Of a DNA stretch of 64,000 nt, positions 34,817 to 44,064 are shown one piece after another; position 1 is the stretch's first letter, and every line of letters begins with the position of its first letter. Source of the stretch: Aliihoeflea aestuarii (GTDB lineage: Bacteria > Pseudomonadota > Alphaproteobacteria > Rhizobiales > Rhizobiaceae). Location: positions 1 through 64,000 of the forward strand of contig NZ_JAAAMK010000006.1 in NCBI RefSeq assembly GCF_024105665.1, written 5' to 3'. Both the position numbers and the translations under genes were made by a program. Below the pieces are notes generated by a model. That model was not told the origin of the DNA. It made no database searches and saw only the letters and a program-made list of their open reading frames with translations.

Positions 34817-37393
34817 TCAACCGCGCATGCGCGCGCCGGTCGGATCGAATGGCGGTTCGACGGCGATTTTGGCCGCGCGACGCTGGCCGAGAATCTCGAT
34901 TTCGAACAGCCCCTCGCTGGCATCTTCCGCCAATGGTGTCGGCACATAGCCCTGTGCCATCGACTTGCCGACGTGGTGCGCATACCCGCCCGACGTGACC
35001 CAGCCGACGACCGACCACTCGCCGTCCCTGATGCCGCGCACCGCCGATGCGTCGGTTGCAGCATCGGAGCCGCGGACGTCCTCGCCTTCGCCGTCGAAGC
35101 GCGGCGCGCCATAGCCGTGCGGCGGTTCGACCGTGCCATATTCGGTTCCGTTGACCTTTGCCCAGACCGGCTCGTCGCCCATAACATCGGCATCGAGCGC
35201 ATCGACCACGAAGGAGACGCGGCGCAGTTTCGGCCCGTTGGCCTGTTCGCGCGCCGCCGCCTCGCGGCCGATGAAATCGTTCTTTTCCAGCTTGATGAAA
35301 CGGTCCATCGCGCCTTCGAAGGGCCCGTAGATCGGCCGCAGCTCGCGGAACCATGTCGGGAAGTTCTTCTCAAGCCGCATGGACAAGAGCGCCCGCATGC
35401 CGAAATCGACGATGCCGAATTCCTCGCCCTCGCGCTTGATCGCCTCGTAGACACGGCGCTGATAAGCCGGTTCAAGCCAGATTTCATAGCCCAGGTCGCC
35501 CGTATAGGAGATGCGATTGGCCATGCAGGGCGCGCCGGCCACCGCCATCTCGCGATAGTCCATGAACTTAAACGCGGCGTTCGACACGTCCGTATCGACG
35601 AGCTTTTGCAACAAATCGCGCGAGCGCGGCCCGGCGATGGAGAGTCCCACCAGCGTCTGGTCGAAGCGGATGATGCGGACCGAGCGGTCCGTCGGCAGGT
35701 GCTTTTCGAACCAGCGCATATGGTACTTCTGCGCCGCCGAAGACCCCCACACCATGAAGCGGTCCTCGTCCGCCTTGGCGATGGTGAAGTCGCCGATCAG
35801 CTTGCCGAATTCGTTCAGCATCGGCGTCAGGACGATGCGGCCCGTCTTCGGCATCCGGTTGGTCATCAGGCGGTTCAGGAAATCCTCCGCGCTCGTTCCC
35901 TGAATTTCATATTTGGCGAAATTCGCGATCTCGGTGACACCGACGCGCTCGCGCGTGGCGCGGACTTCATTGCCGACATGCTCGAAATCGTTGGAGCGGT
36001 GGAAGGAGACGACATCCTTCGGCTCGGTCCCCTCCGGTGCGAACCAGAGCGGTGTTTCAAGACCCCATGAATCGCCCATGACGGCGTTGTTGTCGCGCTT
36101 CATCACATCGTAAAGCGGCGTCGTCTGGACAGGGCGTGCGGCCGGAAGCTCTTCATTCGGGAAGCGGATGGAAAAGCGCCGCGAATAATTCTCACGCACC
36201 TTGGCGTTGGTGTAGCGCAGGCTCGCCCATTCGCCGAAGCGGGCGACATCCATGCCCCAGACGTCGAACCCCGGATCGCCGTTGACCATCCAGTTCGACA
36301 GCGCCAGCCCGACGCCGCCGCCTTGGCTGAACCCGGCCATGACCGCGCAGGCACACCAGAAATTCGTCAGACCCTGCACCGGGCCGACGAGCGGATTGCC
36401 ATCCGGCGCGAAGGTGAACGGGCCATTGATGATCTGCTTGATACCGGCCTTTTCGATGCCGGGAAAATGCTTGAAGCCGACTTCCAGCGAGGGCGCGATG
36501 CGGTCGATATCGGGCTGGAGAAGTTCATGGCCGAAATCCCACGGCGTATTGACCGGCGACCACGGGCGGCAGTCCTTTTCATAGGTGCCGAGCAGCACGC
36601 CGTTGCGCTCCTGACGCGTGTAGATTTCACCTTTGAAATCCATCACGCCGACCATCTCGCGGCCGGTGCGCGCGTTGAATTCCTCCACCTCGGGCATCGG
36701 CTCGGTCAACAGATACATGTGTTCCATGGCGAGAAGCGGCAGTTCGACGCCGACCATCCGGCCCACCTCGCGCGCCCACAGGCCACCGCAATTGACGACG
36801 TGCTCGGCCTTCACGGTGCCGTTCTTCGTCACGACGTTCCAGGTGCCGTCCACCTCCTGCGTCAACTCCTTCACCGGGTTGCGCAGCACGATCTCCGCGC
36901 CGAGCTTTTTCGCCGCCTTGGCATAGGCATGCGTCGTCCCGGACGGGTCGAGATGGCCTTCCACGGGGTCCCACATCGCACCGACGAAATTCGTCTCGTC
37001 CATCAGCGGGAACATCGCCTTCGCTTCCGAGGGCGTGATGAGTTCTGTATCCATGCCCAGATACCGCCCCTTTGCGTGGGCGAGACGTAGAAAGTCCATG
37101 CGTTCCGGGCTGTCGGCCAGCATCACGCCGCCGGTAAGATGCAGCGAGCAGGACTGGCCGGAAATCTCCTCCAGTTCCTTGTAAAGCTGGACGGTATATG
37201 CCTGCAGCTTTGCGACGTTCGGGTCGCCATTGAGCGTGTGGAACCCACCCGCGGCATGCCAGGACGAACCGGAAGTGAGTTCCGAGCGCTCGATCAGCAT
37301 CACGTCGGTCCAGCCGGCCTTCGCCAGATGGTAGAGCACTGAACACCCGACGACCCCGCCGCCGATCACAACTGCCTTTGCATGGGATTTCAT
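34817..37393 (-). CDS. Dimethylglycine/sarcosine dehydrogenase-type flavoprotein with GcvT domains
   Basis: This 858-residue two-part enzyme has an N-terminal DAO domain (AKAVVIGGGVVGCSVLYHLAK) with H46 in SGSSWHAAGG, the position of covalent FAD linkage in mammalian DMGDH. An FAO-type middle segment follows, then C-terminal GcvT and GcvT-C folate-binding domains (YEIQGTSAEDFLNRLMTN, GDLGYEIWLEPAYQRRVYEA). It oxidatively demethylates dimethylglycine or sarcosine and passes the C1 unit to tetrahydrofolate. The ATG at 37393 gives the normal start. It lies 50 bp downstream of the MttB-family gene. Which methylamine it prefers is not decidable from sequence. Confidence 0.87.
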   Translation of the reverse strand: MKSHAKAVVIGGGVVGCSVLYHLAKAGWTDVMLIERSELTSGSSWHAAGGFHTLNGDPNVAKLQAYTVQLYKELEEISGQSCSLHLTGGVMLADSPERMDFLRLAHAKGRYLGMDTELITPSEAKAMFPLMDETNFVGAMWDPVEGHLDPSGTTHAYAKAAKKLGAEIVLRNPVKELTQEVDGTWNVVTKNGTVKAEHVVNCGGLWAREVGRMVGVELPLLAMEHMYLLTEPMPEVEEFNARTGREMVGVMDFKGEIYTRQERNGVLLGTYEKDCRPWSPVNTPWDFGHELLQPDIDRIAPSLEVGFKHFPGIEKAGIKQIINGPFTFAPDGNPLVGPVQGLTNFWCACAVMAGFSQGGGVGLALSNWMVNGDPGFDVWGMDVARFGEWASLRYTNAKVRENYSRRFSIRFPNEELPAARPVQTTPLYDVMKRDNNAVMGDSWGLETPLWFAPEGTEPKDVVSFHRSNDFEHVGNEVRATRERVGVTEIANFAKYEIQGTSAEDFLNRLMTNRMPKTGRIVLTPMLNEFGKLIGDFTIAKADEDRFMVWGSSAAQKYHMRWFEKHLPTDRSVRIIRFDQTLVGLSIAGPRSRDLLQKLVDTDVSNAAFKFMDYREMAVAGAPCMANRISYTGDLGYEIWLEPAYQRRVYEAIKREGEEFGIVDFGMRALLSMRLEKNFPTWFRELRPIYGPFEGAMDRFIKLEKNDFIGREAAAREQANGPKLRRVSFVVDALDADVMGDEPVWAKVNGTEYGTVEPPHGYGAPRFDGEGEDVRGSDAATDASAVRGIRDGEWSVVGWVTSGGYAHHVGKSMAQGYVPTPLAEDASEGLFEIEILGQRRAAKIAVEPPFDPTGARMRG

Positions 37394-37443
37394 GGATTTA
37401 CGCTCGCGGTCGGAATCGAAAAATGAAGGTTTTGAACCATAGC

Positions 37444-39018
37444 TCAAAAATCCGTCGGTGCGCCGCCTTCGGCAATGCGCCTGGCGACGAAGGCGTCGAT
37501 CGCCTCTTCGATAGCGGGGTCGATGGCTGGTTTTTCGTAGGATGCGAGGCGTTCTTTCCAGACGCGGTTGGCCTTGTCGACGGCGGTGGGCGCGCCGGCG
37601 AGGCTCCACGTTTCGAAATTGCGCCAGTCCGACAGAACCGGCGAATAGAACGCGTCCTTGTAGCGGTCCTGCGTGTGCTGGGTGCCGAAGAAGTGCCCGC
37701 CTGGGCCGACGTCGCGGATCGCGTCCACCGCCAACGCATCGTCCGAAAGGTCGAGCGGCGTCAGGAACTCGGCTACCATTTGCAGAAGATCGATGTCGAG
37801 GATCATCTTCTCGTAGGAGCAGCACAGTCCGCCTTCGAGCCAGCCGGCCGAGTGCAGCATGAAGTTGGCGCCCGCCTGCACCGCGCCCCACAGCGAAAAG
37901 ACGCTTTCATAGGCGGCCTGCGCATCGACGGAGTTCGCCGCGCAAACATTCGACGTGCGGTAAGGAATGCCGTAGCGCCGCGCGAGTTGTCCGCCGACGA
38001 GCTGCGCCTTCATGTATTCGGGCGTGCCGAAGGCCGGCGCGCCGGATTTCATATCCACATTGGAGGTGAAGCCGCCATAGGCGACCGGCGCGCCCTTGCG
38101 CACCATCTGCGTGAACGCGATGCCCGACAGCGCCTCGGCATTCTGCTGGACCAGCGCGCCGGCGATGGTCACGGGTGCCATCGCCCCGGATAGCGTGAAC
38201 GGCGTCACGATCACCAACTGACCGCGGCTCGACATCTGGATGATGCCCTCCATCATCGGAATGTCGAGTTTCAGCGGCGAATTGGTGTTGATGATCGTAT
38301 AGACGGACGGCTCGGAGAGAAGCTGTTCCTCCGAAATGCCCCGCGCCAGTCGTGCGATCTCGATGCCGTCGAGATTGCGTTCGAGACCCAGCGAATAGAT
38401 GTGGAACGGCTTGTCGGTAAGCGTCGCCAGGTCGCGAATACATTCCAGATGCCGGATCGACGGATGGATATCGACCGGCTCGACCGGATAGCCGCCGGTC
38501 GCCTGGATGATGTTGTGGACCTGCGCGAGCTTCAGGAAATTGCGGAAATCGGTCTGATTGCCGGCGCGCCGTCCATTGTCGAGGTCGGAGCAGTTGGGTG
38601 CCGATGCCACCTGGGCGAAAATGAGGTTATTTCCGCCGAAATGCACGTCATGCGCCGGGTTGCGCGCATGAAGCGTAAACTGCGACGGGCAATGCGAAAC
38701 CAGTTCGAGGATCATGTCGGCATCGAAACGCACGCGGTCCGAACCTTCACGCACATCCGCGCCGGCCGCCTTCATGATCCGCCGCGCCTCGTCATGGAGA
38801 ACGTCGACGCCGATCTCCTTCAAGACGCGCAGCGAGGTGAGGTGGATCGATTCCAGCTCATCGTCCGAGATGAGTTTCGTCGGCGTCAGCGGGTTCTTCA
38901 AATTGCGGTAGGGCGGCTGTTCGAAGCCGACCGCTCCGCCGGCACGTTTACCGGCCCGCCCCCCACGGCGGGGGTGGTGGATCGGCAGGGCTTCCGGCGG
39001 CAGGAGCGGGTCTGTCAT
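37444..39018 (-). CDS. MttB-family (non-pyrrolysine) quaternary amine methyltransferase
   Basis: This 524-residue TIM-barrel protein of the trimethylamine methyltransferase family has no in-frame amber codon. It therefore belongs to the non-Pyl branch, which includes glycine-betaine, proline-betaine and carnitine:corrinoid methyltransferases of anaerobes. Characteristic stretches are QVASAPNCSDLDNGRRAGNQ, IINTNSPLKLDIPMMEG and GAVQAGANFMLHSAGWLEGG. It should demethylate a quaternary amine, passing the methyl to a corrinoid protein, but none is encoded nearby. It is co-directional with the dimethylglycine-dehydrogenase-like gene. The ATG at 39018 precedes the MTDPLLPPE N-terminus. Confidence 0.85.
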   Translation of the reverse strand: MTDPLLPPEALPIHHPRRGGRAGKRAGGAVGFEQPPYRNLKNPLTPTKLISDDELESIHLTSLRVLKEIGVDVLHDEARRIMKAAGADVREGSDRVRFDADMILELVSHCPSQFTLHARNPAHDVHFGGNNLIFAQVASAPNCSDLDNGRRAGNQTDFRNFLKLAQVHNIIQATGGYPVEPVDIHPSIRHLECIRDLATLTDKPFHIYSLGLERNLDGIEIARLARGISEEQLLSEPSVYTIINTNSPLKLDIPMMEGIIQMSSRGQLVIVTPFTLSGAMAPVTIAGALVQQNAEALSGIAFTQMVRKGAPVAYGGFTSNVDMKSGAPAFGTPEYMKAQLVGGQLARRYGIPYRTSNVCAANSVDAQAAYESVFSLWGAVQAGANFMLHSAGWLEGGLCCSYEKMILDIDLLQMVAEFLTPLDLSDDALAVDAIRDVGPGGHFFGTQHTQDRYKDAFYSPVLSDWRNFETWSLAGAPTAVDKANRVWKERLASYEKPAIDPAIEEAIDAFVARRIAEGGAPTDF

Positions 39019-39239
39019 CTGGAACTCTTGAAACGAAATCGTGCCGCATAGTGGCCCGCCGCCCGACGACCCGTTAGGGATGCTGCGACATTTTCGAAGA
39101 CGGAACCGACACGGCCGCGAGGCCCCTGCAGCATTGGCGACGCAGTGGCGAAATCGCGGTGTGGACCAGCGTTCGGGATGTTTTCGTCCAGCCTGATTTT
39201 GCACTGGCATTTGCCTTTGCGCCGGGATTTCGTCGCGCC

Positions 39240-40409
39240 ATGGATCGGATCGAGACACCATTTGCGCTGCCGCCTGTGCCCTGGCTCGCCATCGGCGCGG
39301 TCACGGCAACGGTGTCCGTATTCGCCATCGCGCAAGGGTTGTCCTATCCGCTGCTCGCCTTCATCCTCGAACGACAGGGCGTATCGCCGACGATGATCGG
39401 CCTGTCGGCCGCCATGTCGCCGCTCGGCATGATGGTCGCGTCGTCCTTCGTGCCGCGTCTCGTCAACTGGCTTGGCGGCGTGCGTACGGTGCTGATCTGC
39501 TCCATCTTCTGCGCCGCGATGTTCGCACTGATCGGCGCGACGCAGAATGTGTGGCTTTGGTTTCCGCTGCGCTTCCTGCTCGGCTTTTCCGTCATCCCTC
39601 TCTACGTTCTGTCAGAGGTCTGGATGATCGCCCTTGCGCCTGCCTATGCGCGTGGTCGGTTCATGGGTGTCTACACATCCATCATCTCGCTCGGCTTCGC
39701 GCTGGGACCGGCAACGCTGGCGCTTGTCGGCACGCAGGGGTGGGCTCCTTTTCTCGTCGGCATCGCGGCCTTTCTTGTCTGCGGGCTATTCGTTTTCGCG
39801 GTTGCCGCGCGTCTTCCGGCGTTTCATGAGGATGAGCAGCAAGGCACCGTGCGCCGGTTCCTGCCCGTCGCGCCGACGCTGCTTCTCGCGGTCGTCGTGG
39901 CGGCCGGATTCGAAACGGCGATGATGTCGCTCCTGCCATCCTACGGTCGTGCCTTCGCTATCGGCGAAGCGCAGATGGCGACGTTGCTCACCGTCTTCAT
40001 CGTCGGCAATTTTGCGCTTCAGGTGCCGCTCGGACTGCTTGCCGATCGCTGGAACGCGCGTGGCGTCATGCTTTTGTGCGCGGTCATGGGTATTGTCGGC
40101 TGCGTGCTTTTGCCGATCGTGCTCGGCACGCCGGCGCAATGGCCGGTCGCCTTCTTCTGGGGCGCGTTTGCCTATGGCATCTATACGATGGCCATCGTCG
40201 AACTTGGGCAGCGGTTCACCGGATCGATGCTCGTCGCCGGCAACGCCGCCTTTGCGCTCATGTGGGGTATCGGTGGTATTTCCGGCCCGCCCAGCGCCGG
40301 CGTCGCCATGCAGGCGATCGGTGCGAACGGTCTGCCGCTCATTCTGGCGAGCCTGTGTCTGGTTCTGGTCGTCGTCGCTCTCTTCCGAGCGCGCCAGCGC
40401 TCGGCTTGA
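39240..40409 (+). CDS. MFS transporter
   Basis: This 389-residue protein has about twelve transmembrane helices. MFS loop motifs are present, such as GLLADRWNARGVM between helices 8 and 9 and FILERQGVSPTMIGLSAA near the first helices. It resembles the YcaD/UMF-like drug or metabolite exporters. The ATG at 39240 is selected because it starts just before the first helix; an earlier ATG at 39159 would add 27 weakly supported residues. It is divergent from the MttB-family gene, so it may move a methylated amine or intermediate, but this is not shown by sequence. Confidence 0.85.
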   Translation: MDRIETPFALPPVPWLAIGAVTATVSVFAIAQGLSYPLLAFILERQGVSPTMIGLSAAMSPLGMMVASSFVPRLVNWLGGVRTVLICSIFCAAMFALIGATQNVWLWFPLRFLLGFSVIPLYVLSEVWMIALAPAYARGRFMGVYTSIISLGFALGPATLALVGTQGWAPFLVGIAAFLVCGLFVFAVAARLPAFHEDEQQGTVRRFLPVAPTLLLAVVVAAGFETAMMSLLPSYGRAFAIGEAQMATLLTVFIVGNFALQVPLGLLADRWNARGVMLLCAVMGIVGCVLLPIVLGTPAQWPVAFFWGAFAYGIYTMAIVELGQRFTGSMLVAGNAAFALMWGIGGISGPPSAGVAMQAIGANGLPLILASLCLVLVVVALFRARQRSA

Positions 40410-40596
40410 ACACGATAGCAGGCACGGCTACAAACATGCCATGCGCCTTTCGCAGATCAGAAGAAACGCACATGCCTCGACCCCGTCGCCCCGCACGCGG
40501 CACGCGGAGCTTTTGCGGCTGTGCGCCCGTATCGGCTATTCGCCGCCATCTGCCGTCTGAACCTGTCACATTGGTTTAGGACGGAGACGAAATCGC

Positions 40597-41973
40597 ATGA
40601 CTTATCAGAACTATTCGCTCGCGCAGCTTCAGGAAATCGACGCCGCGCACCACCTTCACCCCTTCACCGACCACAAGGATCTTCGCCACGCCGGCTCGCG
40701 CATGATCACACGCGCAGAGGGTCCCTTCGTCTATGACAGCGAGGGCAACGAAATCCTCGACGGCATGGCGGGGCTTTGGTGCGTCAATGTCGGCTATGGC
40801 CGCAATGAACTGGCCGAAGCCGCCTATGCGCAGATGAAGGAACTGCCCTACTACAATTCCTTCTTCCGCTGCACGACGCCGACGCCGGTGCTTCTCGCGA
40901 AAAAGATCGCGGAGATCGCGCCGAAGAACATGAATCAGGTGTTCTACGGCTCGTCCGGTTCGGAAGCGAACGACACGGCTTTGCGTCTCGTTCGGCATTA
41001 CTGGGTGCTGGAAGGCAAGCCGCAGAAGAACCGTATCATCTCGCGCAACTGGGCGTATCACGGCTCCACCATCACCGGCACGTCGCTTGGCGGAATGGCG
41101 GCGATGCACAGCCAGTTGAACGGCGCGGTTCCCAATATCACCCATGTAATGCCGCCCTATGCGTTCGAACTCAAGCAGCCGGGCGAGAGCGACCACGATT
41201 TCGGCCTGCGTGCGGCAAAGGCCGTCGAGGACGCGATCCTCGAAGCGGGGGCCGAAAACGTCGCGGCCTTCATCGGCGAGCCGATCATGGGGGCAGGGGG
41301 CGTCAAGATCGCACCGGACAGCTACTGGCCGGAAATCCAGCGAATCTGCAAGAAGTACGACGTGCTCCTGATGCTCGATGAAGTCATCACCGGCTATGGC
41401 CGCACGGGCGAGTGGTTCGCCGCGCAATCGCTTGGTATCGAGGCCGATACGATCACGACGGCAAAGGCCCTGACGTCAGGCTATCAGCCGCTTTCCGCAT
41501 TGCTCGTGGGCGACCGGATCGCGGCGACGCTGGTCGAAAAGGGCGGCGAGTTCTACCACGGCTACACCTATTCGGGTCACCCGGTGGCGTGCGCCGTTGC
41601 GCTCGCCAATCTCGAGATCATCCAGAAGGAAGGTCTCATCGATCGCGTTCGCGACGAGACCGGACCCTATCTGGCAAAAGCGCTTCAGGAAAAGCTCGGC
41701 GGTCACGGCATCGTCGGCGAGGTTCGCTCTTTCGGCCTGATGGCGGCGATCGAGATCGTCAAGGATAAGGAATCGAAGGCGCGCTTCCCCGATGTCGGAT
41801 CGGCAGCCGCGTCGGTGCGCGATCATGCCATCGCCAACGGCATGATGATGCGCGCGGTCGGGGACACGATGATCCTGTCGCCGCCGCTGATCTGGACGAA
41901 GGAAACGATCGACATGGCCTGCGAGCGCATCGGCAAGGCGCTCGATCTGGCCGAAAAGGATTTGCGCAAATAG
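40597..41973 (+). CDS. Class III omega-aminotransferase (PLP)
   Basis: This is a 458-residue aminotransferase of the beta-alanine/putrescine/taurine:pyruvate type. Motifs include GLWCVNVGYGRNELAEAAY, the PLP phosphate loop YGSSGSEANDTAL, LLMLDEVITGYGRTGEWFA (PLP-contacting Asp) and TTAKALTSGYQPLSALLVGD with the Schiff-base Lys. It transfers an omega-amino group to pyruvate. GGAG precedes the ATG at 40597. An AhpD-like gene follows 60 bp downstream. The amine donor cannot be fixed. Confidence 0.9.
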   Translation: MTYQNYSLAQLQEIDAAHHLHPFTDHKDLRHAGSRMITRAEGPFVYDSEGNEILDGMAGLWCVNVGYGRNELAEAAYAQMKELPYYNSFFRCTTPTPVLLAKKIAEIAPKNMNQVFYGSSGSEANDTALRLVRHYWVLEGKPQKNRIISRNWAYHGSTITGTSLGGMAAMHSQLNGAVPNITHVMPPYAFELKQPGESDHDFGLRAAKAVEDAILEAGAENVAAFIGEPIMGAGGVKIAPDSYWPEIQRICKKYDVLLMLDEVITGYGRTGEWFAAQSLGIEADTITTAKALTSGYQPLSALLVGDRIAATLVEKGGEFYHGYTYSGHPVACAVALANLEIIQKEGLIDRVRDETGPYLAKALQEKLGGHGIVGEVRSFGLMAAIEIVKDKESKARFPDVGSAAASVRDHAIANGMMMRAVGDTMILSPPLIWTKETIDMACERIGKALDLAEKDLRK

Positions 41974-42033
41974 GCTTTACCGCGCCCCTCCCGACGAACC
42001 GTCTGGAGGGGCGCTTTGCATCGGAGGTTTGAA

Positions 42034-42447
42034 ATGACGAATGCACCGCTTGTCCCGCTGATCGAATACGAATCCGCCTCCGACGAGGTTCGCGCCGTCT
42101 ATGACGACATCATGCAGACGCGCGGCACCGACTGGATCAACAATTTCTGGAAGGTGCTGGCGCATGACCCGATGGCGCTCAAGCGCACATGGGAAGACGC
42201 CAAGCAGGTGATGGCGCCCGGTGCGCTCGACCCGCTGACCAAGGAACTCGTCTACGTCGCCGTATCCGTGACGAATGGCTGCGAATATTGCACTTATTCG
42301 CATACGGCTGCCGCGCGCGCCAAGGGCATGAGCGATGCGCAATTCATGGAACTGCTCGCGGTCGTCGGCATGGCAAACGAGACCAACAGGCTCGTCAACG
42401 GCCTGCGCCCGCCGGTCGATCCGCAATTCATTCCGGAACATCGGTGA
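42034..42447 (+). CDS. Carboxymuconolactone decarboxylase/AhpD-like protein
   Basis: This 137-residue all-helical protein has VSVTNGCEYCTYSHTAAARAKGM, which contains the CxxC and following His of the AhpD-like peroxidase-reductase group. It may be a thiol-disulfide or antioxidant protein rather than a true decarboxylase. The ATG at 42034 has CGGAGG 7 nt upstream. It is probably co-transcribed with the upstream aminotransferase. Confidence 0.87.
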   Translation: MTNAPLVPLIEYESASDEVRAVYDDIMQTRGTDWINNFWKVLAHDPMALKRTWEDAKQVMAPGALDPLTKELVYVAVSVTNGCEYCTYSHTAAARAKGMSDAQFMELLAVVGMANETNRLVNGLRPPVDPQFIPEHR

Positions 42448-42493
42448 CTGCGACGCGTTTTGTGCAGCGCAATATCGCGCCGGAATCCGAACC

Positions 42494-42859
42494 ATGCCAG
42501 TCAAACCGACCGTTCGATCGATGCGCGCCGCCGCCGCGTTGACCGGCAATCTGATGCTTGCGCCAGCCGTCATCGCCATGCGCATGCCTCTGCTCGAAGC
42601 CGAGGTGAACAGTTCCAATCCCTACCGCGTCGAAACCACCCGCGCGGTCACGGAAAAGATGTCGGCCCTGGTCGAAGGCACGCTGGCGGCGCAGATTGCG
42701 CTGACCAAGGCGGCAATTCAGTTCTGGCCCGAAGTCTGGTCGGGAAAGACGCCGTCGCTCCTGAGTGGCGTGGCCGCAGAGGCAATGTGGCGCGCCGCGC
42801 TCGGCCCGTCCGGCCTTGCCGTGAAGAGCAATCACAGGCGCTTGAGCCGGAAAATCTGA
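42494..42859 (+). CDS. Hypothetical phasin-like helical protein
   Basis: This 121-residue protein is predicted mostly helical: MRAAAALTGNLMLAPAVIAM, then AVTEKMSALVEGTLAAQIALTK and a basic C-terminus. The pattern of amphipathic helices recalls phasins that coat polyhydroxyalkanoate granules, but there is no strong signature. It starts 46 bp after the AhpD-like gene. Start at 42494 is the only suitable ATG downstream of that stop. Confidence 0.55.
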   Translation: MPVKPTVRSMRAAAALTGNLMLAPAVIAMRMPLLEAEVNSSNPYRVETTRAVTEKMSALVEGTLAAQIALTKAAIQFWPEVWSGKTPSLLSGVAAEAMWRAALGPSGLAVKSNHRRLSRKI

Positions 42860-42872
42860 AGGAAACGCAAAA

Positions 42873-42900
42873 ACCGCGCTCTCCATTGGAGGAACGCGGT
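42873..42900 (-). terminator. Hairpin with T tract on the minus strand, downstream of mmsB
   Basis: ACCGCG (42873-42878) pairs with CGCGGT (42895-42900), with an inner CTCC-ATT-GGAG hairpin. On the minus strand it is followed by TTTTT. It could end the mmsB transcript about 190 bp after its stop. Confidence 0.45.
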
Positions 42901-43085
42901 CTTGCCAAGAAGGACGCATGGCGCTTCGCGAACGATACACTGCGAAGATTACTGCTCCGGTACGCGAGACCTGATCCGGAGCGGGAGGCGGCTGCGACAA
43001 CCGCCTTGCCATCCGTTTTAGCCGGTCATCCTTACCAGCGGGTTATCAGTCACTTAAGCAAAGATGAATTTGACGAAAATTTGAG

Positions 43086-43970
43086 TTAACCGGTTTTGCC
43101 GCGCAGGAAATTGACGATGCCGGAAAAGTCGGTGCCGCCTTCGCCCATCGCGTTGAAAAGGGCGTAAAGTTGCGTGGCTTCCGCTCCGAGTGGCGTCACT
43201 GCGCCAGCGCTTTGCGCCGCTTCCTGTGCAAGGCGCAAATCTTTCAGCATCAGCGCGGCGGCGAAGCCCGGTTTATAGTCGCGATTGGCGGGAGATGTGG
43301 GAACTGGTCCGGGCACCGGGCAATAGGTCGTCAGCGACCAGCACTGGCCGGACGACGTCGACGCCACGTCGAACAGCGCCTGATGCGACAGACCGAGCTT
43401 TTCGGCGAGCACGAAGGCTTCGCCGACACCGATCATCGAAATGCCGAGGATCATGTTGTTGCAGATCTTGGCGGCTTGTCCTGCCCCCGCATCGCCGCAA
43501 TGGACGATCTTGCCGGCCATGGGCTGAAGAATCGGTTCGGCCTTGGCGAAAGCGTCCGCCGCGCCGCCGGCCATGAAGGTCAGTGTGCCGGCTTCCGCAC
43601 CCCCAACGCCGCCGGAAACCGGCGCATCGACCGAAAGCATTCCGGCATCGGTCGCAATCTTGTGCGCCTTTCGTGCGGACTCGACGTCGATGGTGGAAGA
43701 ATCGATGAAGAGCGTGCCTTTGGCTGCGGCCGCCGCGATATCCTCGTAGACGCTCACCACATGCTTGCCCGCCGGCAGCATGGTTACCACCACCTCCGCG
43801 CCTGCAATCGCCTCCCGCGCGCTTGCCGCAACCGAAGCGCCATTGGCTTTTGCCGTATCGAGATTGGCGGCGACGAGGTCGAAACCCGTTACCTGATGGC
43901 CAGCCTTGACCAGATTGGCGGCCATGGGATTTCCCATATTGCCGAGGCCGATGAATGCGATGGTGGTCAT
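43086..43970 (-). CDS. mmsB: 3-hydroxyisobutyrate dehydrogenase
   Basis: This 294-residue NAD-dependent dehydrogenase oxidises 3-hydroxyisobutyrate to methylmalonate semialdehyde in valine catabolism. It has the N-terminal Rossmann motif TIAFIGLGNMGNPMAANLVKAGH, the substrate motif DAPVSGGVGGAEAGTLTFM, and the catalytic Lys in AGQAAKICNNMILG. GGGAGG precedes the ATG at 43970. It lies 82 bp downstream of the acyl-CoA dehydrogenase gene, across a hairpin repeat. Confidence 0.92.
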   Translation of the reverse strand: MTTIAFIGLGNMGNPMAANLVKAGHQVTGFDLVAANLDTAKANGASVAASAREAIAGAEVVVTMLPAGKHVVSVYEDIAAAAAKGTLFIDSSTIDVESARKAHKIATDAGMLSVDAPVSGGVGGAEAGTLTFMAGGAADAFAKAEPILQPMAGKIVHCGDAGAGQAAKICNNMILGISMIGVGEAFVLAEKLGLSHQALFDVASTSSGQCWSLTTYCPVPGPVPTSPANRDYKPGFAAALMLKDLRLAQEAAQSAGAVTPLGAEATQLYALFNAMGEGGTDFSGIVNFLRGKTG

Positions 43971-43985
43971 GGTTCCTCCCGATGG

Positions 43986-44064
43986 AAGGGAAGCAGGGAG
44001 TAGGGAAACAGGGAAAGCGCTTGCTCGTTGAACCTTCCCTTTTCCCTTCTCCCTATTTCCCTAT
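43986..44064. repeat. Purine/pyrimidine-rich inverted repeat overlapping the acyl-CoA dehydrogenase stop
   Basis: Two imperfect arms of about 32 bp (43986-44017 and 44033-44064), built from AGGGAA/TTCCCT units, face each other across a 15-bp loop. The right arm includes the stop codon and last codons of the acyl-CoA dehydrogenase gene. It may act as a transcript 3'-end stabiliser or attenuator between the two genes. Confidence 0.7.

Noticed and set aside
40410-40596. Small frames between the MFS and aminotransferase genes
   Set aside because: They are short Arg/Pro-rich peptides without ribosome-binding sites; the 187-bp gap holds no supported gene.
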